53,138 bases of DNA from the NCBI GenBank assembly GCA_013695145.1, contig JACDBB010000158.1, forward strand, positions 1 through 53,138. Reading direction: 5' to 3'. The notes under the pieces are model-generated. The model was not told the origin of the DNA. It saw nothing but the letters and a program-made list of their open reading frames with translations, and searched no databases. Below are positions 8,220 through 15,646 of this stretch, in pieces (within the stretch, counting starts at the first letter, position 1; every line of letters starts with the position of its first letter). The position numbers and the translations under genes are program-made. This stretch comes from Euzebyales bacterium. GTDB lineage: Bacteria > Actinomycetota > Nitriliruptoria > Euzebyales > Egibacteraceae.

Positions 8220-8882
8220 CTACTGCTGGCCGAGGAACAGCAGCACCGCACGGACGCGCCGGTTGGTGTCGCGCTCCTCGGTCAGACCGAGTTTGGCGAA
8301 CAGCGAGTTGGTGTGCTTCTCGACGGCGCGCTCGGTGAGGAACAGCGCCTTGGCGATCGCGGCGTTGTTCTTGCCCTGCGCCATCTCGGCCAGCACCTCG
8401 TTCTCCCGCGGGGTCAGCTTATCCAGCCGCGAGCTGCCGGCCGACGAGCGCGCCGACACGAGCGCCTCGACGACCTTGGGGTCGATCACCGAACCGCCGC
8501 TGGCGACCTCGCGGACCGCGGCGAGCAACTGCTCGATATCGCCCACCCGTTCCTTCAGCAGGTAGGCGCGACCGGCCGAGCCGCCCTCGAACAGCGTGAT
8601 GGCATAGCCGGGGTCGGCGTACTGGCTCAGCACGACGACCCCGGTCGCGGGGCTGCTCTCGCGCAGCTGCTGGGCGGCACGGATGCCCTCGTCGGTGCCG
8701 GTGGGCGGCATGCGGATGTCGGTGAGCACGACGTCGGGAGCGTGGGCTTCGACGGCGGCCATGAGCGAGTCGTAGTCGCCGCAGACGGCCGCGAGCTCCA
8801 GCTGCGGCTCGGCCTCGAACAGCAGGCGCACGGCCTCGCGCACGAGGTAGCTGTCCTCGGCGAGCACGACGCGGATCGGCAT
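8220..8882 (-). CDS. NarL/LuxR-family response regulator
   Basis: A 220-residue two-domain regulator. The N-terminal receiver has the acidic pair in VVLAEDSYLV, phosphoacceptor Asp in VVLTDIRMPP, Ser in VVVLSQYAD and Lys in AYLLKERVGD. The C-terminal LuxR helix-turn-helix reads LTPRENEVLAEMAQGKNNAAIAKAL followed by TERAVEKHTNSLFAKLGL. The ATG at 8882 has AGAGGAA about eight bases upstream and is preferred to the ATG at 8903. It probably activates or represses promoters after phosphorylation by a HisKA_3 kinase such as the one at the left edge of the window, though they are seven kilobases apart and a pairing is only a guess. Confidence 0.92.
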   Translation of the reverse strand: MPIRVVLAEDSYLVREAVRLLFEAEPQLELAAVCGDYDSLMAAVEAHAPDVVLTDIRMPPTGTDEGIRAAQQLRESSPATGVVVLSQYADPGYAITLFEGGSAGRAYLLKERVGDIEQLLAAVREVASGGSVIDPKVVEALVSARSSAGSSRLDKLTPRENEVLAEMAQGKNNAAIAKALFLTERAVEKHTNSLFAKLGLTEERDTNRRVRAVLLFLGQQ

Positions 8883-9023
8883 CGGGCGTTCCTCTTGCTC
8901 CATCGAAAGAGCGATCGGGCAGCGGGGACGGCGGAGCTGGCGCGCACCCGCTGCGCCCGCCCGTGGGGGGAGGGCCTGGGGCGGGAGGCTACCCGCCAGC
9001 CAACCGGGATCGGGCTAGCCTGT

Positions 9024-10157
9024 TCAGCCTCGGCGCCCCGCCCACGGCAGGCGCAGGGCGGCCTCCAGCGGGCCGCGCGCGAACCGCAGCCGCCAGGCGA
9101 CGGCGCCGCCCGCCACGACGATGGTGAAGCGGGACACGCTGAGCGCCGCGGCCAGCACGTCGTCGCGCTCCAGCAGGGCGGGCCAGCCCGCGAGCACAAG
9201 CAGATGGCCGACGTAGATCGTCAACGCGAGCTGGCCGGTCGCCACGAGCGGCCAGGTGCCGCGGGGGAAGCGGTCGGACGCCACCAGCGACCCGCCGAGC
9301 GCGGCCGTCGCCGCCCCCGTCGCGCCCAGCAACCACAGCGGCATCTCGCTGTGCGCGTCGTCGACGGCCAGCTGCAGCCAGGACGGTTCTGTGCCCGGCG
9401 TCCCGAGCCACGCGCCCAGCCCCATCGCCGCGCTCTTCGCGGCGACGGCCACGGCCAGCCCCCCGGCCACCATCCGCCAGCGAGCCGACGTCGCGCGCAG
9501 GTCATGGCGGCCGAGCCACATGCCGAACAGCAACGGCGCCGACCACACCACCAACGGATACGAACCGGACAGCGCCAGGTTGCGGGCGATCACCAGCGGC
9601 GGGTCGGTCAGCGCCGTCGCAGGGCCGCTGAACCACTCCGGCTGCCAGTGCCATGCGCCAAGGTAGGCCACCGGCCCGACGACCGCCGCGAGGACGGCGG
9701 CGCCCAGCAGCCCCCTGTCGCGGAGGGTCATCGCGCCGGCCGCGACCACGAAGTACACCGCGTAGTACTGCACGATCACCAGCACGCCATGGTCGAGCAG
9801 CTGGAGGGCAAGGCCCAGCGGCAGCAGCAGGGCGGCCCGGAAGCCCAGCCGCGCCCAGGCCGGCCGCCGTCGCGCCGCGGAGCGGGCGCTGTCTCGGTCG
9901 CCGTCGAGCATCCGGTCGCTGTCGAGCAATGACACGCCCAGACCTGCCAGCAGGACGAACAGGACCGACGCCCGCCCGTGGGAGAGGCCGTAGATGCCGC
10001 CCAGCGCTCCTGTCGCCTCCGAGCCGGTCGGGCCGACGTGCACCATGACCATGCCGACGATGGCGATCGCACGAGCCAGATCGACGCCCCGGATCCGCTC
10101 GTGAACCCCGGCGGGCGGGTGCGCGCTCTCGCGGGAAGCCTCCGCAGCCTGGCGCAT
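9024..10157 (-). CDS. Integral membrane acyltransferase-like protein (HGSNAT-type/DUF418-like)
   Basis: A 377-residue polytopic membrane protein. The N-terminal motif RIRGVDLARAIAIVGMVMVHVG is the opening seen in the heparan-alpha-glucosaminide acetyltransferase-like (DUF1624) and DUF418 families, where the first spans bear the putative acetyl-CoA-dependent active site. About nine or ten hydrophobic segments follow, and GQLALTIYVGHLL near residue 300 matches the conserved DUF418-type C-terminal helix. The start at 10157 (MRQAAEASR) is the last ATG before the conserved motif. It may acetylate or acylate a cell-surface glycan, but the substrate is unknown. It is transcribed divergently from the DUF2203 gene, with 49 bases between the starts. 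Confidence 0.72.
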   Translation of the reverse strand: MRQAAEASRESAHPPAGVHERIRGVDLARAIAIVGMVMVHVGPTGSEATGALGGIYGLSHGRASVLFVLLAGLGVSLLDSDRMLDGDRDSARSAARRRPAWARLGFRAALLLPLGLALQLLDHGVLVIVQYYAVYFVVAAGAMTLRDRGLLGAAVLAAVVGPVAYLGAWHWQPEWFSGPATALTDPPLVIARNLALSGSYPLVVWSAPLLFGMWLGRHDLRATSARWRMVAGGLAVAVAAKSAAMGLGAWLGTPGTEPSWLQLAVDDAHSEMPLWLLGATGAATAALGGSLVASDRFPRGTWPLVATGQLALTIYVGHLLVLAGWPALLERDDVLAAALSVSRFTIVVAGGAVAWRLRFARGPLEAALRLPWAGRRG

Positions 10158-10206
10158 CGCCCCATTGTGACGCGCGATGGCCCCACGGCTGTGGGACACT
10201 GCGGTC

Positions 10207-10578
10207 ATGGTCAAGCGCTTCACCGTCAGCGAGGCCCGGTCGCTGGCGCCCGCGATGCAGCGGCAGGCCCAGCGGCTGGCGGCGCTCAGGGCAGACCTGG
10301 CCGAGGCCCACCTGGCGCAGCAGCGCGGCCACGCGGCGGCGGTCGGGGGGATCGCCGAGGTGAAGGCCGTCGAGGCGCGGCTGCAGGAGTCGATCGACTG
10401 GTTCACCCAGCAGGGCATCGGGCTGAAGGGCATTGCGCCGGTGATCGCCGACCTGCCATCCGAGCTGGACGGCCAGCCGGTGCTGCTGTGCTGGCTGGAG
10501 GGCGAGAGGTCGCTGGACTTCTACCACCCGCCCGAGACGGGGTTCATGGGGCGCCGCCGCCTCCCGGAGTCGGACTAG
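10207..10578 (+). CDS. DUF2203 family protein
   Basis: A 123-residue soluble protein: FTVSEARSLAPAMQRQAQRLAALRADLAEAH at the N-terminus (a helical, possibly coiled-coil region), then WFTQQGIGLKGIAPVIADLPSELDGQPVLLCWLEGERSLDFYHPPETGF. The GIxLKG...IADLPS...G.PV.LCW..GE...FYH layout is what I recognise as DUF2203, a small actinobacterial and firmicute family without a known function. I used the ATG at 10207, because the ten residues before it in the frame are not family-like. There is no obvious Shine-Dalgarno sequence. Confidence 0.75.
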   Translation: MVKRFTVSEARSLAPAMQRQAQRLAALRADLAEAHLAQQRGHAAAVGGIAEVKAVEARLQESIDWFTQQGIGLKGIAPVIADLPSELDGQPVLLCWLEGERSLDFYHPPETGFMGRRRLPESD

Positions 10579-10623
10579 CAAACGGCTCCCGAGATCGTGG
10601 ATGCGGAGGACCGCGAGCGGTAA

Positions 10624-10647
10624 CCTTACTTCAATCCCAAGGTAAGG
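10624..10647. promoter_or_regulatory. Inverted repeat upstream of the VapBC-type operon
   Basis: CCTTAC (10624-10629) and its reverse complement GTAAGG (10642-10647) are separated by 12 bases, just ahead of the antitoxin GTG at 10656; the right arm overlaps the AAGGAG ribosome-binding site (10644-10649). Toxin-antitoxin operons are commonly repressed by the antitoxin or TA complex binding a dyad at this place, so this is a candidate autoregulatory operator. The arms are short and chance cannot be ruled out. Confidence 0.4.
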
Positions 10648-10655
10648 AGTGAATC

Positions 10656-10904
10656 GTGGATGCCGCTGCCAAGGTCACCTCGAAGGGCCAAGTGACCGTC
10701 CCGAAGCTCGTCCGCGACGCCCTCGGGATCGAGGAGGGCGACGAGGTCGTGTTCCGTGTCGAAGGCAACCGCGCCGTTCTGGCCCGGACGCCCGACTTCC
10801 TCACGCTCGCCGGCACGGTCAAGGTCCCTGCTGGGAAGCGCAACGCAGCGTGGGACGACGTCATTCGCAAGACTCGAACGGCCCGGGCAACCAAGCGCCG
10901 GTGA
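10656..10904 (+). CDS. vapB: AbrB/MazE/SpoVT-type antitoxin of a VapBC pair
   Basis: An 82-residue protein starting at GTG 10656, six bases after AAGGAG. The N-terminal half is a swapped-hairpin AbrB DNA-binding fold, KVTSKGQVTVPKLVRDALGI followed by EEGDEVVFRVEGNRAVL. The basic C-terminal tail (RKTRTARATKRR) is the part expected to wrap and inhibit the toxin. Its stop TGA overlaps the toxin's GTG (GTGA, 10901-10904), the classic coupled antitoxin-toxin arrangement. It should neutralise the PIN-domain toxin and repress its own promoter. Confidence 0.88.
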   Translation: MDAAAKVTSKGQVTVPKLVRDALGIEEGDEVVFRVEGNRAVLARTPDFLTLAGTVKVPAGKRNAAWDDVIRKTRTARATKRR

Positions 10905-11302
10905 GCGCGTTCGTCGACACGAACATCCTCATCCGGCATCTGACGGGTGATCCGGCTGAGATGGCCGCCCGGGCGGCCGCGTATCTCGCCGCGGACTCCG
11001 ACCTCCTGCTGACCGATCTTGTTGTCGCTGAGACCGTCTACGTCTTGGAGTCCTTCTGCGAGGCGACGCGCCACCAGACCGCGGAGGCGATCCGATCGCT
11101 TCTCGCCTTCGACTCAGTGGTCTGCGTCGACCCGGCGCTGTTGCTGCGAGCCGTCGAGGTGTACGAGACCGACAGCCTTGACTTCGCCGAGGCGTACCTT
11201 GTGGCGTGCGCCGAGAGCACCGGCGTCAACAGGGTCGCCTCGTTCGACACCACGATCGATCGGGTCGGCACCGTCGAGCGCGTCGAACCTCCACGCCCGT
11301 AG
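10901..11302 (+). CDS. vapC: PIN-domain ribonuclease toxin of a VapBC pair
   Basis: A 133-residue PIN-domain protein. The N-terminal SAFVDTNILIRHLTGD contains the first catalytic Asp. DLVVAETVYVLES carries a conserved Glu around residue 45, DSLDFAEAYLVACAES supplies the central Asp, and VASFDTTIDRV gives the C-terminal acidic residues. These acidic residues coordinate Mg/Mn for RNA cleavage in VapC toxins, which often cut tRNA or rRNA. All appear intact. Translation is coupled to the antitoxin by a 4-base overlap. A transposase or other sign of recent mobility is not visible nearby. Confidence 0.88.
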   Translation: MSAFVDTNILIRHLTGDPAEMAARAAAYLAADSDLLLTDLVVAETVYVLESFCEATRHQTAEAIRSLLAFDSVVCVDPALLLRAVEVYETDSLDFAEAYLVACAESTGVNRVASFDTTIDRVGTVERVEPPRP

Positions 11303-11368
11303 ACCTCGGCGAGAACCCCCGCCGCGCCTGCAGGCATAGCGCCGCCAGGGCACCCCCGCGACTCGCGG

Positions 11369-12637
11369 TCAGCCGTCGTCGGCGACGACACGCACGATGG
11401 GGTCCGCGGCGCCGGCGCGTCCGCCGTGACCGACGAGGTACAGGTCGCCGACGAAGGGACCCATCCCCGGACGGAACAGGCCGTCGGCCGGGGCAACGAG
11501 CGCCAGCGTGACATCGGCGGCGACGGCGTCGCCGACGAGCCCCTCTTCGGGATGCGTGCCGCTGGGCAGGTCGATCGCCACGACCGGCGCCCCGCTGCCG
11601 CGCAGCGCCAGGATCACGTCGCGCACCGCGCCCTCGGCGGCTCCGCGCAGCCCCCTGCCGGTCAGGGCGTCGACGACGACGTCGGCGGACGGCAGCTCAC
11701 CACCGAACAGGCGCACGCGGTCGGCTAGCGCCTCGGGCAGCGCCCGCGCAGCGGTCAGCACGACCGTGACGTCGCGGCCCGCCTCCAGGAGCACCGCGGC
11801 CGCGTCGATCCCGACCTCCCCCGTCCGGCCCGGTCCCGCCAGCACCACGACACGCGCCGTGGGTCCCGCCAGCTGCGCGACAGCCTGCGCGGTCACGCGT
11901 GCGGCGTCGCCGACGCCGGCGCCAGGGGCGGCGTGCAGCGCGCCGACCGCGACCTCGGGGGTGCCGCGCAACCGCGCGGGACCCGCCCGCGGGAGCGCCA
12001 CCTCGGTGGCCCACGGGCTGACCTCCCGGTCAGCCGGCAACTCGGCCAGCTCGGTGCCGCCGTGCCACTCGGGATCCAACAGCTCCAGCAGCACCGCGGT
12101 CACCATCCCGGTGGCGCCCCACAGCAGATGACCCCCGTCCAGGTCCCACGCCCACGACTCGCCGCGCGTCGACAGCCGCACGACGCGCCAGCGCTCCGGG
12201 TCCCGCAGCACCCCGAGGCGCACTGGCACGATCGCGGCCACCTCGGCCTCAGCGGGCAGCAGGGGGTGCGGGGCGGACCATCCGCCGACGACCACCTGCA
12301 GCCAGAACCGCGACGGCGGGATGTAGAACGCCGGCAAGGTGCCGAGCACCTCGACGGTGGTCGGATCGAGGTCGCACTCCTCGTGCGCCTCCCGCAGCGC
12401 CGCCTCGGCGATGCCCTCTCCGGGCTCGACCCGACCGCCGGGGAATGAGATCTGGCCGGGGTGATGGGTCAGGTCGTCGCGGCGGCGGGTGAGCAGCAGC
12501 TCGAGGTCGCCATCGACCTCGCGAAACAGAGCCAGGGCCGCGCCCAATCGACCGGACCCGGGAGTGGGCGGCTGGCCACCGCCGAGGTCGGCGAGGCCTT
12601 GGCGGAGGGCGCGCCAGGGATCGGTCTCCTCGCCCAT
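11369..12637 (-). CDS. NUDIX hydrolase (CoA-diphosphatase-like) fused to a YjeF_N-type domain
   Basis: A 422-residue two-domain protein. Residues about 20-200 form a NUDIX domain with the box GGRVEPGEGIAEAALREAHEE and upstream LTHHPGQISFPGG, the layout of CoA/acyl-CoA diphosphatases. Residues about 200-420 look like the Rossmann-type YjeF_N (NAD(P)HX epimerase) fold: ARVVVLAGPGRTGEVGIDAA, VVVDALTGRGLRG, VVAIDLPSGTHPEEG, and a terminal segment ADVTLALVAPADGLFRPGM. The usual GNNGGDG loop is replaced by GPGRTGEVG, whereas the DALTGRG and DLPSG elements are kept, so epimerase activity is uncertain. No YjeF_C dehydratase domain follows. The fusion would join two metabolite-repair or nucleotide-housekeeping activities. 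It is the last gene of a small operon. Confidence 0.8.
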   Translation of the reverse strand: MGEETDPWRALRQGLADLGGGQPPTPGSGRLGAALALFREVDGDLELLLTRRRDDLTHHPGQISFPGGRVEPGEGIAEAALREAHEECDLDPTTVEVLGTLPAFYIPPSRFWLQVVVGGWSAPHPLLPAEAEVAAIVPVRLGVLRDPERWRVVRLSTRGESWAWDLDGGHLLWGATGMVTAVLLELLDPEWHGGTELAELPADREVSPWATEVALPRAGPARLRGTPEVAVGALHAAPGAGVGDAARVTAQAVAQLAGPTARVVVLAGPGRTGEVGIDAAAVLLEAGRDVTVVLTAARALPEALADRVRLFGGELPSADVVVDALTGRGLRGAAEGAVRDVILALRGSGAPVVAIDLPSGTHPEEGLVGDAVAADVTLALVAPADGLFRPGMGPFVGDLYLVGHGGRAGAADPIVRVVADDG

Positions 12638-12645
12638 GGCGGCCG

Positions 12646-12750
12646 TCAGATCGTCGTGGACGGTGCGACGATCAGCGACAGGACCATGGCGACGCCGATG
12701 AGGACGGCGATCGCCACCACGATCCGCTTCTGGGTCTTGGGCGACATCAT
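12646..12750 (-). CDS. Small single-pass membrane protein (34 residues)
   Basis: A short frame running from a double ATG (12750/12747) to TGA at 12646. It has a basic N-terminus (MMSPKTQKR) followed by a hydrophobic stretch (IVVAIAVLIGVAMVLSLIVA) and a short polar tail, the form of a single-span membrane peptide. It begins ten bases after the stop of the thiamine-binding-type gene and ends eight bases before the NUDIX fusion's ATG, with GC-rich third positions like its neighbours. GGGAGGG lies about 20 bases upstream, farther than usual. It is too short for most gene finders. The function is unknown; similar tiny membrane proteins are common in actinobacteria. Confidence 0.6.
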   Translation of the reverse strand: MMSPKTQKRIVVAIAVLIGVAMVLSLIVAPSTTI

Positions 12751-12760
12751 CACGACGCGC

Positions 12761-13060
12761 TCAGCCCTCCCTGGCCTGCTGGTAGCTGGCGACCTTGTCC
12801 GCGGCGGTCTGGTCCGGCTTATCGGTGCGCATGTCGAACTTGCACGTGAACGAGACGCGGGGCGCCGACGCGAGCACCGACTCCCCGGCTGCTCTCAGCG
12901 CCGCCATGCACTCCTCCCAGCCGCCTTCGAGCGTGGTGCCCGAGGCGTCGGTCGTGCTGCGCACGCCCGTGGCCTCCACCGCCTGGACGGCGCGGGCGAC
13001 CTCCTGCGACACGCTTGGGGACCCGGTCCCGATCGGCGTCACAGAGAACCAGACGAGCAT
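12761..13060 (-). CDS. MTH1187/YkoF-type thiamine-binding protein
   Basis: A 99-residue protein with the layout of the thiamine-binding DUF77 (MTH1187) family: the N-terminal strand MLVWFSVTPIGTG, SQEVARAVQAVEATGVR, the segment TTLEGGWEECMAALRAA, and RVSFTCKFDMRTDKP near the end. Such proteins form small ferredoxin-like oligomers that bind thiamine or its hydroxymethylpyrimidine moiety in the cytoplasm; the exact role is not settled. It heads a three-gene run on the minus strand (this gene, the 34-residue membrane peptide, the NUDIX fusion). No thiamine riboswitch was recognised upstream. Confidence 0.75.
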   Translation of the reverse strand: MLVWFSVTPIGTGSPSVSQEVARAVQAVEATGVRSTTDASGTTLEGGWEECMAALRAAGESVLASAPRVSFTCKFDMRTDKPDQTAADKVASYQQAREG

Positions 13061-13156
13061 GGCGACCCCCTCCGACGTGGCACGCCCCGGGCGGGCGTGC
13101 GGTTGCGTGACGCCTACCCGGCACGCGCCGGCTCACACCGGGATATGGTGCACGGC

Positions 13157-13624
13157 ATGCACACCCAGACCCCGGTCACCGCGTTCATGACCACCGACGT
13201 GCTCTGCCTCACACCCGGCGAGTCGATCGAGTCGGCGATCAGCCGCCTGCGCGAGCGCGGCATCAGCGGCGCACCCGTGGTCGACGACGACGGGCGACTG
13301 GTCGGCCTGCTCGACGACAGCGACATCATCCTGTCGGAGGCTCGCGTCCACGCGCCGTCCGCGATCGAGATCCTCGGGGCCTACTTCCCGCTCCCCGGAG
13401 CGCGGCACCGCTTCGAGGAGGAGGTGCGACACGCCCTGGCGGGCACCGTGGCTGACGTGATGGAGATCCGCCCCTCCACCCTGGGCACCGACTCGACCCT
13501 GACCGACGTGGCGTCGACCATGGTCGAGCAGCACGTCTCCCGCGTCCCGATCGTCGACGACGACCACCGGGTGGTCGGCATCGTCAGCCGGGGCGATCTG
13601 GTCAACACCATCGGCGGCACCTGA
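13157..13624 (+). CDS. Tandem CBS-domain protein
   Basis: A 155-residue protein of two CBS repeats. The first starts TPVTAFMTTDVLCLTPGESI and ends GAPVVDDDGRLVGLLDDSDI; the second includes TVADVMEIRPSTLGTDSTL and ends RVPIVDDDHRVVGIVSRGDLV. CBS pairs bind adenine nucleotides and often sense energy state. I start at ATG 13157; an in-frame ATG at 13145 would add four residues (MVHG), and neither has a clear ribosome-binding site. It is encoded 62 bases upstream of a universal-stress-type gene on the same strand, consistent with a stress or energy-sensing role, but this is inference. Confidence 0.85.
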   Translation: MHTQTPVTAFMTTDVLCLTPGESIESAISRLRERGISGAPVVDDDGRLVGLLDDSDIILSEARVHAPSAIEILGAYFPLPGARHRFEEEVRHALAGTVADVMEIRPSTLGTDSTLTDVASTMVEQHVSRVPIVDDDHRVVGIVSRGDLVNTIGGT

Positions 13625-13686
13625 CCTCGAAGCGTTGGTGCGCCGCCTCTGGAGGTCGTACGCTCAGACGGGGAGGGGGCGAGTCC

Positions 13687-14124
13687 ATGCGTGACATCCT
13701 GATCGTGGCCAACCTCACGCTCGGTGGCGACCACTTGTGGGACGAGGTGCGCAACCGCCTCGACGGCGGTGATGTCCGGTTCCACGTGCTGGTCCCCGCG
13801 TCTCACGACCCGCTCGGAGGATCCTGGACCGAGGCGCAGGCCGTGGCCGAAGCCCGCGAGCGGCTGGAGGTCTTCCTGGCCCGGCTGGCCGAGCTGGGCG
13901 CAACCGCCGACGGCGAGGTGGGCGACATCCGCACGGTCGACGCGGTGCTCGATGCGGTCCGCGCACGCGACTACGACGAGATCATCCTGTCGACGCTGCC
14001 GCAGGGGGCGTCCCGCTGGCTCCGCATGGACCTGCCCTCACGGGTCCAGCGCGCCGTCGGCGACGTTGCGGTCACCCACGTCGTCGGGCGATCGGCGGCC
14101 GGCGAGCCCTCCGCGTCGACCTAA
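13687..14124 (+). CDS. Universal stress protein-like (UspA fold) protein
   Basis: A 145-residue protein beginning MRDILIVANLTLGGDHLWDEV with purine-rich GGGGAGGGGGCG upstream. An alternating strand-helix pattern is visible: RFHVLVPASH, a helical segment EAQAVAEARERLEVFLARLAELG, VGDIRTVDAVLDAVRARDYDEIILSTLP, then a C-terminal strand VAVTHVVG. This matches actinobacterial Usp-like proteins, but the ATP-binding G-2x-G-9x-G(S/T) signature is not clearly present, so nucleotide binding is uncertain. Its stop overlaps the stop of the convergent ppx gene (14121-14124). Confidence 0.65.
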   Translation: MRDILIVANLTLGGDHLWDEVRNRLDGGDVRFHVLVPASHDPLGGSWTEAQAVAEARERLEVFLARLAELGATADGEVGDIRTVDAVLDAVRARDYDEIILSTLPQGASRWLRMDLPSRVQRAVGDVAVTHVVGRSAAGEPSAST

Positions 14125-15071
14125 TCCCGCGCAGGATCCCCGGCGCGGAGCAGGTCGATGGCCAGGCCGTCGAGGATGTCGGCCTCGCTGACCAGCACCT
14201 CGGTGAAGTCGAACCGCGCCATCGCGCACGCCAGGATGATCGCTCCGCCGACGATGACGTCCTCGCGGCCGGGGGCCATCGGGCCGAGTGCCGCCCGCTG
14301 CGCCGCGGTCATCGCGCCGAGCCGCGCCACGAGCGCAGCCACGGCCGGTCGTGGGAGGCGTGTGCCGTGGATCCGCTCCGGCTCGTAGGCGTCCAGTCCC
14401 AGGTGCAGCGCGGCGAGCGTCGTGACCGTCCCCGCGACGCCAACCAGGGTGCGCGCCTTCTCCGGGTGGACCTGCATCGCCGCGGCGTCCAGCTGCGCGG
14501 CGGCGATCGCGGCGGCGGCGTCCAGCTCGGCGCGAGTCGGCGGATCGCTCGGCAGCGCGCGCTCGGTGAGACGGACGCAGCCGAGCTGCCGGCTGGTCGA
14601 GGCCACGGGCGCGAGGTCGCCCAGGATCAGCTCGGTGGAACCGCCGCCGATGTCAAGCACCAGGTACGGCGTCTCGCCCCGCACTGCGGCCGTGGCGCCG
14701 AGGAACGCGGTCGCGGCCTCCTGCTTCCCGCTGAGGACCACCGCGTCCACTCCGGTGCGCTCGCGGACACCGTCGAAGAAGCGGTCGCGGTCGGCGGCGT
14801 CGCGGATCGCGCTGGTCGCCGCGATCCGTGCGCGCTCGACCCCGCGCCGCCGCCAGATGGCCGCGTAGTCGCCGATCACCGACAGCGTCCGCTCGAGGGC
14901 CGCGTCGTCGAGGTGACCGGTGGCGTCGATCCCCTTTCCCAGGCGGGTGATCCGCATCTCGCGGATCACCTGGGTGAGGTGGCGGTCGCCGCCTGGCTCT
15001 GCCACCAGCAGGCGCACCGAGTTGGTCCCGACGTCGACCGCGGCGACGGCGGTGGCCGCGGCGGACGTCAC
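14121..15071 (-). CDS. ppx: Exopolyphosphatase / pppGpp phosphohydrolase (Ppx/GppA family)
   Basis: A 316-residue member of the sugar kinase/HSP70 actin-like fold. The first phosphate-binding loop is AAVDVGTNSVRLLVAE and the second is LVLDIGGGSTELILG; GVAGTVTTLAAL and VSEADILDGLAIDLL are also typical. It would hydrolyse inorganic polyphosphate processively, or act on pppGpp, linking to the stringent response. The GTG at 15071 overlaps the stop of the DUF501 gene (GTGA), so the 23 residues upstream in the open frame are not needed. DUF501-ppx after eno-ftsB is the conserved actinobacterial order (Rv1023-Rv1026). Confidence 0.92.
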   Translation of the reverse strand: MTSAAATAVAAVDVGTNSVRLLVAEPGGDRHLTQVIREMRITRLGKGIDATGHLDDAALERTLSVIGDYAAIWRRRGVERARIAATSAIRDAADRDRFFDGVRERTGVDAVVLSGKQEAATAFLGATAAVRGETPYLVLDIGGGSTELILGDLAPVASTSRQLGCVRLTERALPSDPPTRAELDAAAAIAAAQLDAAAMQVHPEKARTLVGVAGTVTTLAALHLGLDAYEPERIHGTRLPRPAVAALVARLGAMTAAQRAALGPMAPGREDVIVGGAIILACAMARFDFTEVLVSEADILDGLAIDLLRAGDPARD

Positions 15072-15619
15072 GGGGCGCGCCCCTCGAGACTGACGCAGGG
15101 AGCGGGGCACGGCATCGGCTCGACCTGTTCGGCCACCCACTCGCCGATCGGGTTGTCACGGGTCGCAAGGTGGTGGGCGTACAGGCTGTGCAGGCACTTG
15201 ACCCGGCCCGGCATGCCGCCAGCGCTGGGGTCCTTCGGCACCTTCGGCCCGAGCTGGTCGCGCGTCGCCAGGTAACGCTCGTGCGCGGCGGCGTACGCGG
15301 CGGCGAGTTCGGGCTCGGCAGCCAGCCGCTCGTTCAGGCCCGCCATCTCGCCCCGCGCCTCGATCCGGGCGACATGCTTGCCCGCCAGGGGGCAGGACAG
15401 CCAGAACAGCGTCGGGAACGGTGTGCCGTCGTCGAGCGCCGGCCGCACCCGCAGGACCGCCGGCAGCCCCCACGCGCAGCGCACGGCTGCGGCGCTCTCA
15501 CCACGCAGCGGCCGGTGGATCATCTGCTCGGCCAGGGCCACGTCGTCGGGCCCCATGGGCGCGCGCGCGAGCTGCGCCTCGTAGGAGGCGTCGGGGGCGG
15601 GCCGCAGCGCGTCGTCCAC
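15068..15619 (-). CDS. DUF501 family protein
   Basis: A 183-residue protein; the start is taken at GTG 15619 (VDDALRP), with ATG 15556 a possible alternative. The DUF501 core is visible: VRCAWGLPAVLRVRP, DGTPFPTLFWLSCPL, HVARIEARGEM, and GGMPGRVKCLHSLYAHHLAT followed by NPIGEWVAEQ and a cysteine-containing end (PMPCPAPC). Cys residues in CP, KCLH and PCPAPC are conserved in the family and might bind a metal. The function is unknown; in actinobacteria it sits between ftsB and ppx, as here apart from the inserted GNAT/NUDIX and flavoprotein genes. Confidence 0.85.
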   Translation of the reverse strand: MDDALRPAPDASYEAQLARAPMGPDDVALAEQMIHRPLRGESAAAVRCAWGLPAVLRVRPALDDGTPFPTLFWLSCPLAGKHVARIEARGEMAGLNERLAAEPELAAAYAAAHERYLATRDQLGPKVPKDPSAGGMPGRVKCLHSLYAHHLATRDNPIGEWVAEQVEPMPCPAPCVSLEGRAP

Positions 15620-15646
15620 AGGGGTGCGAGCGTAGCCGCAAGGTCG

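Noticed and set aside
10648-11302. A longer toxin reading frame starting upstream of GTG 10901
   Set aside because: The added residues translate the antitoxin gene out of frame; the PIN domain begins right at the GTG that overlaps the antitoxin stop.
13061-13156. TPP riboswitch upstream of the thiamine-binding-type gene
   Set aside because: The conserved CUGAGA and GGAACC-type elements of TPP riboswitches were not found in this short divergent interval.
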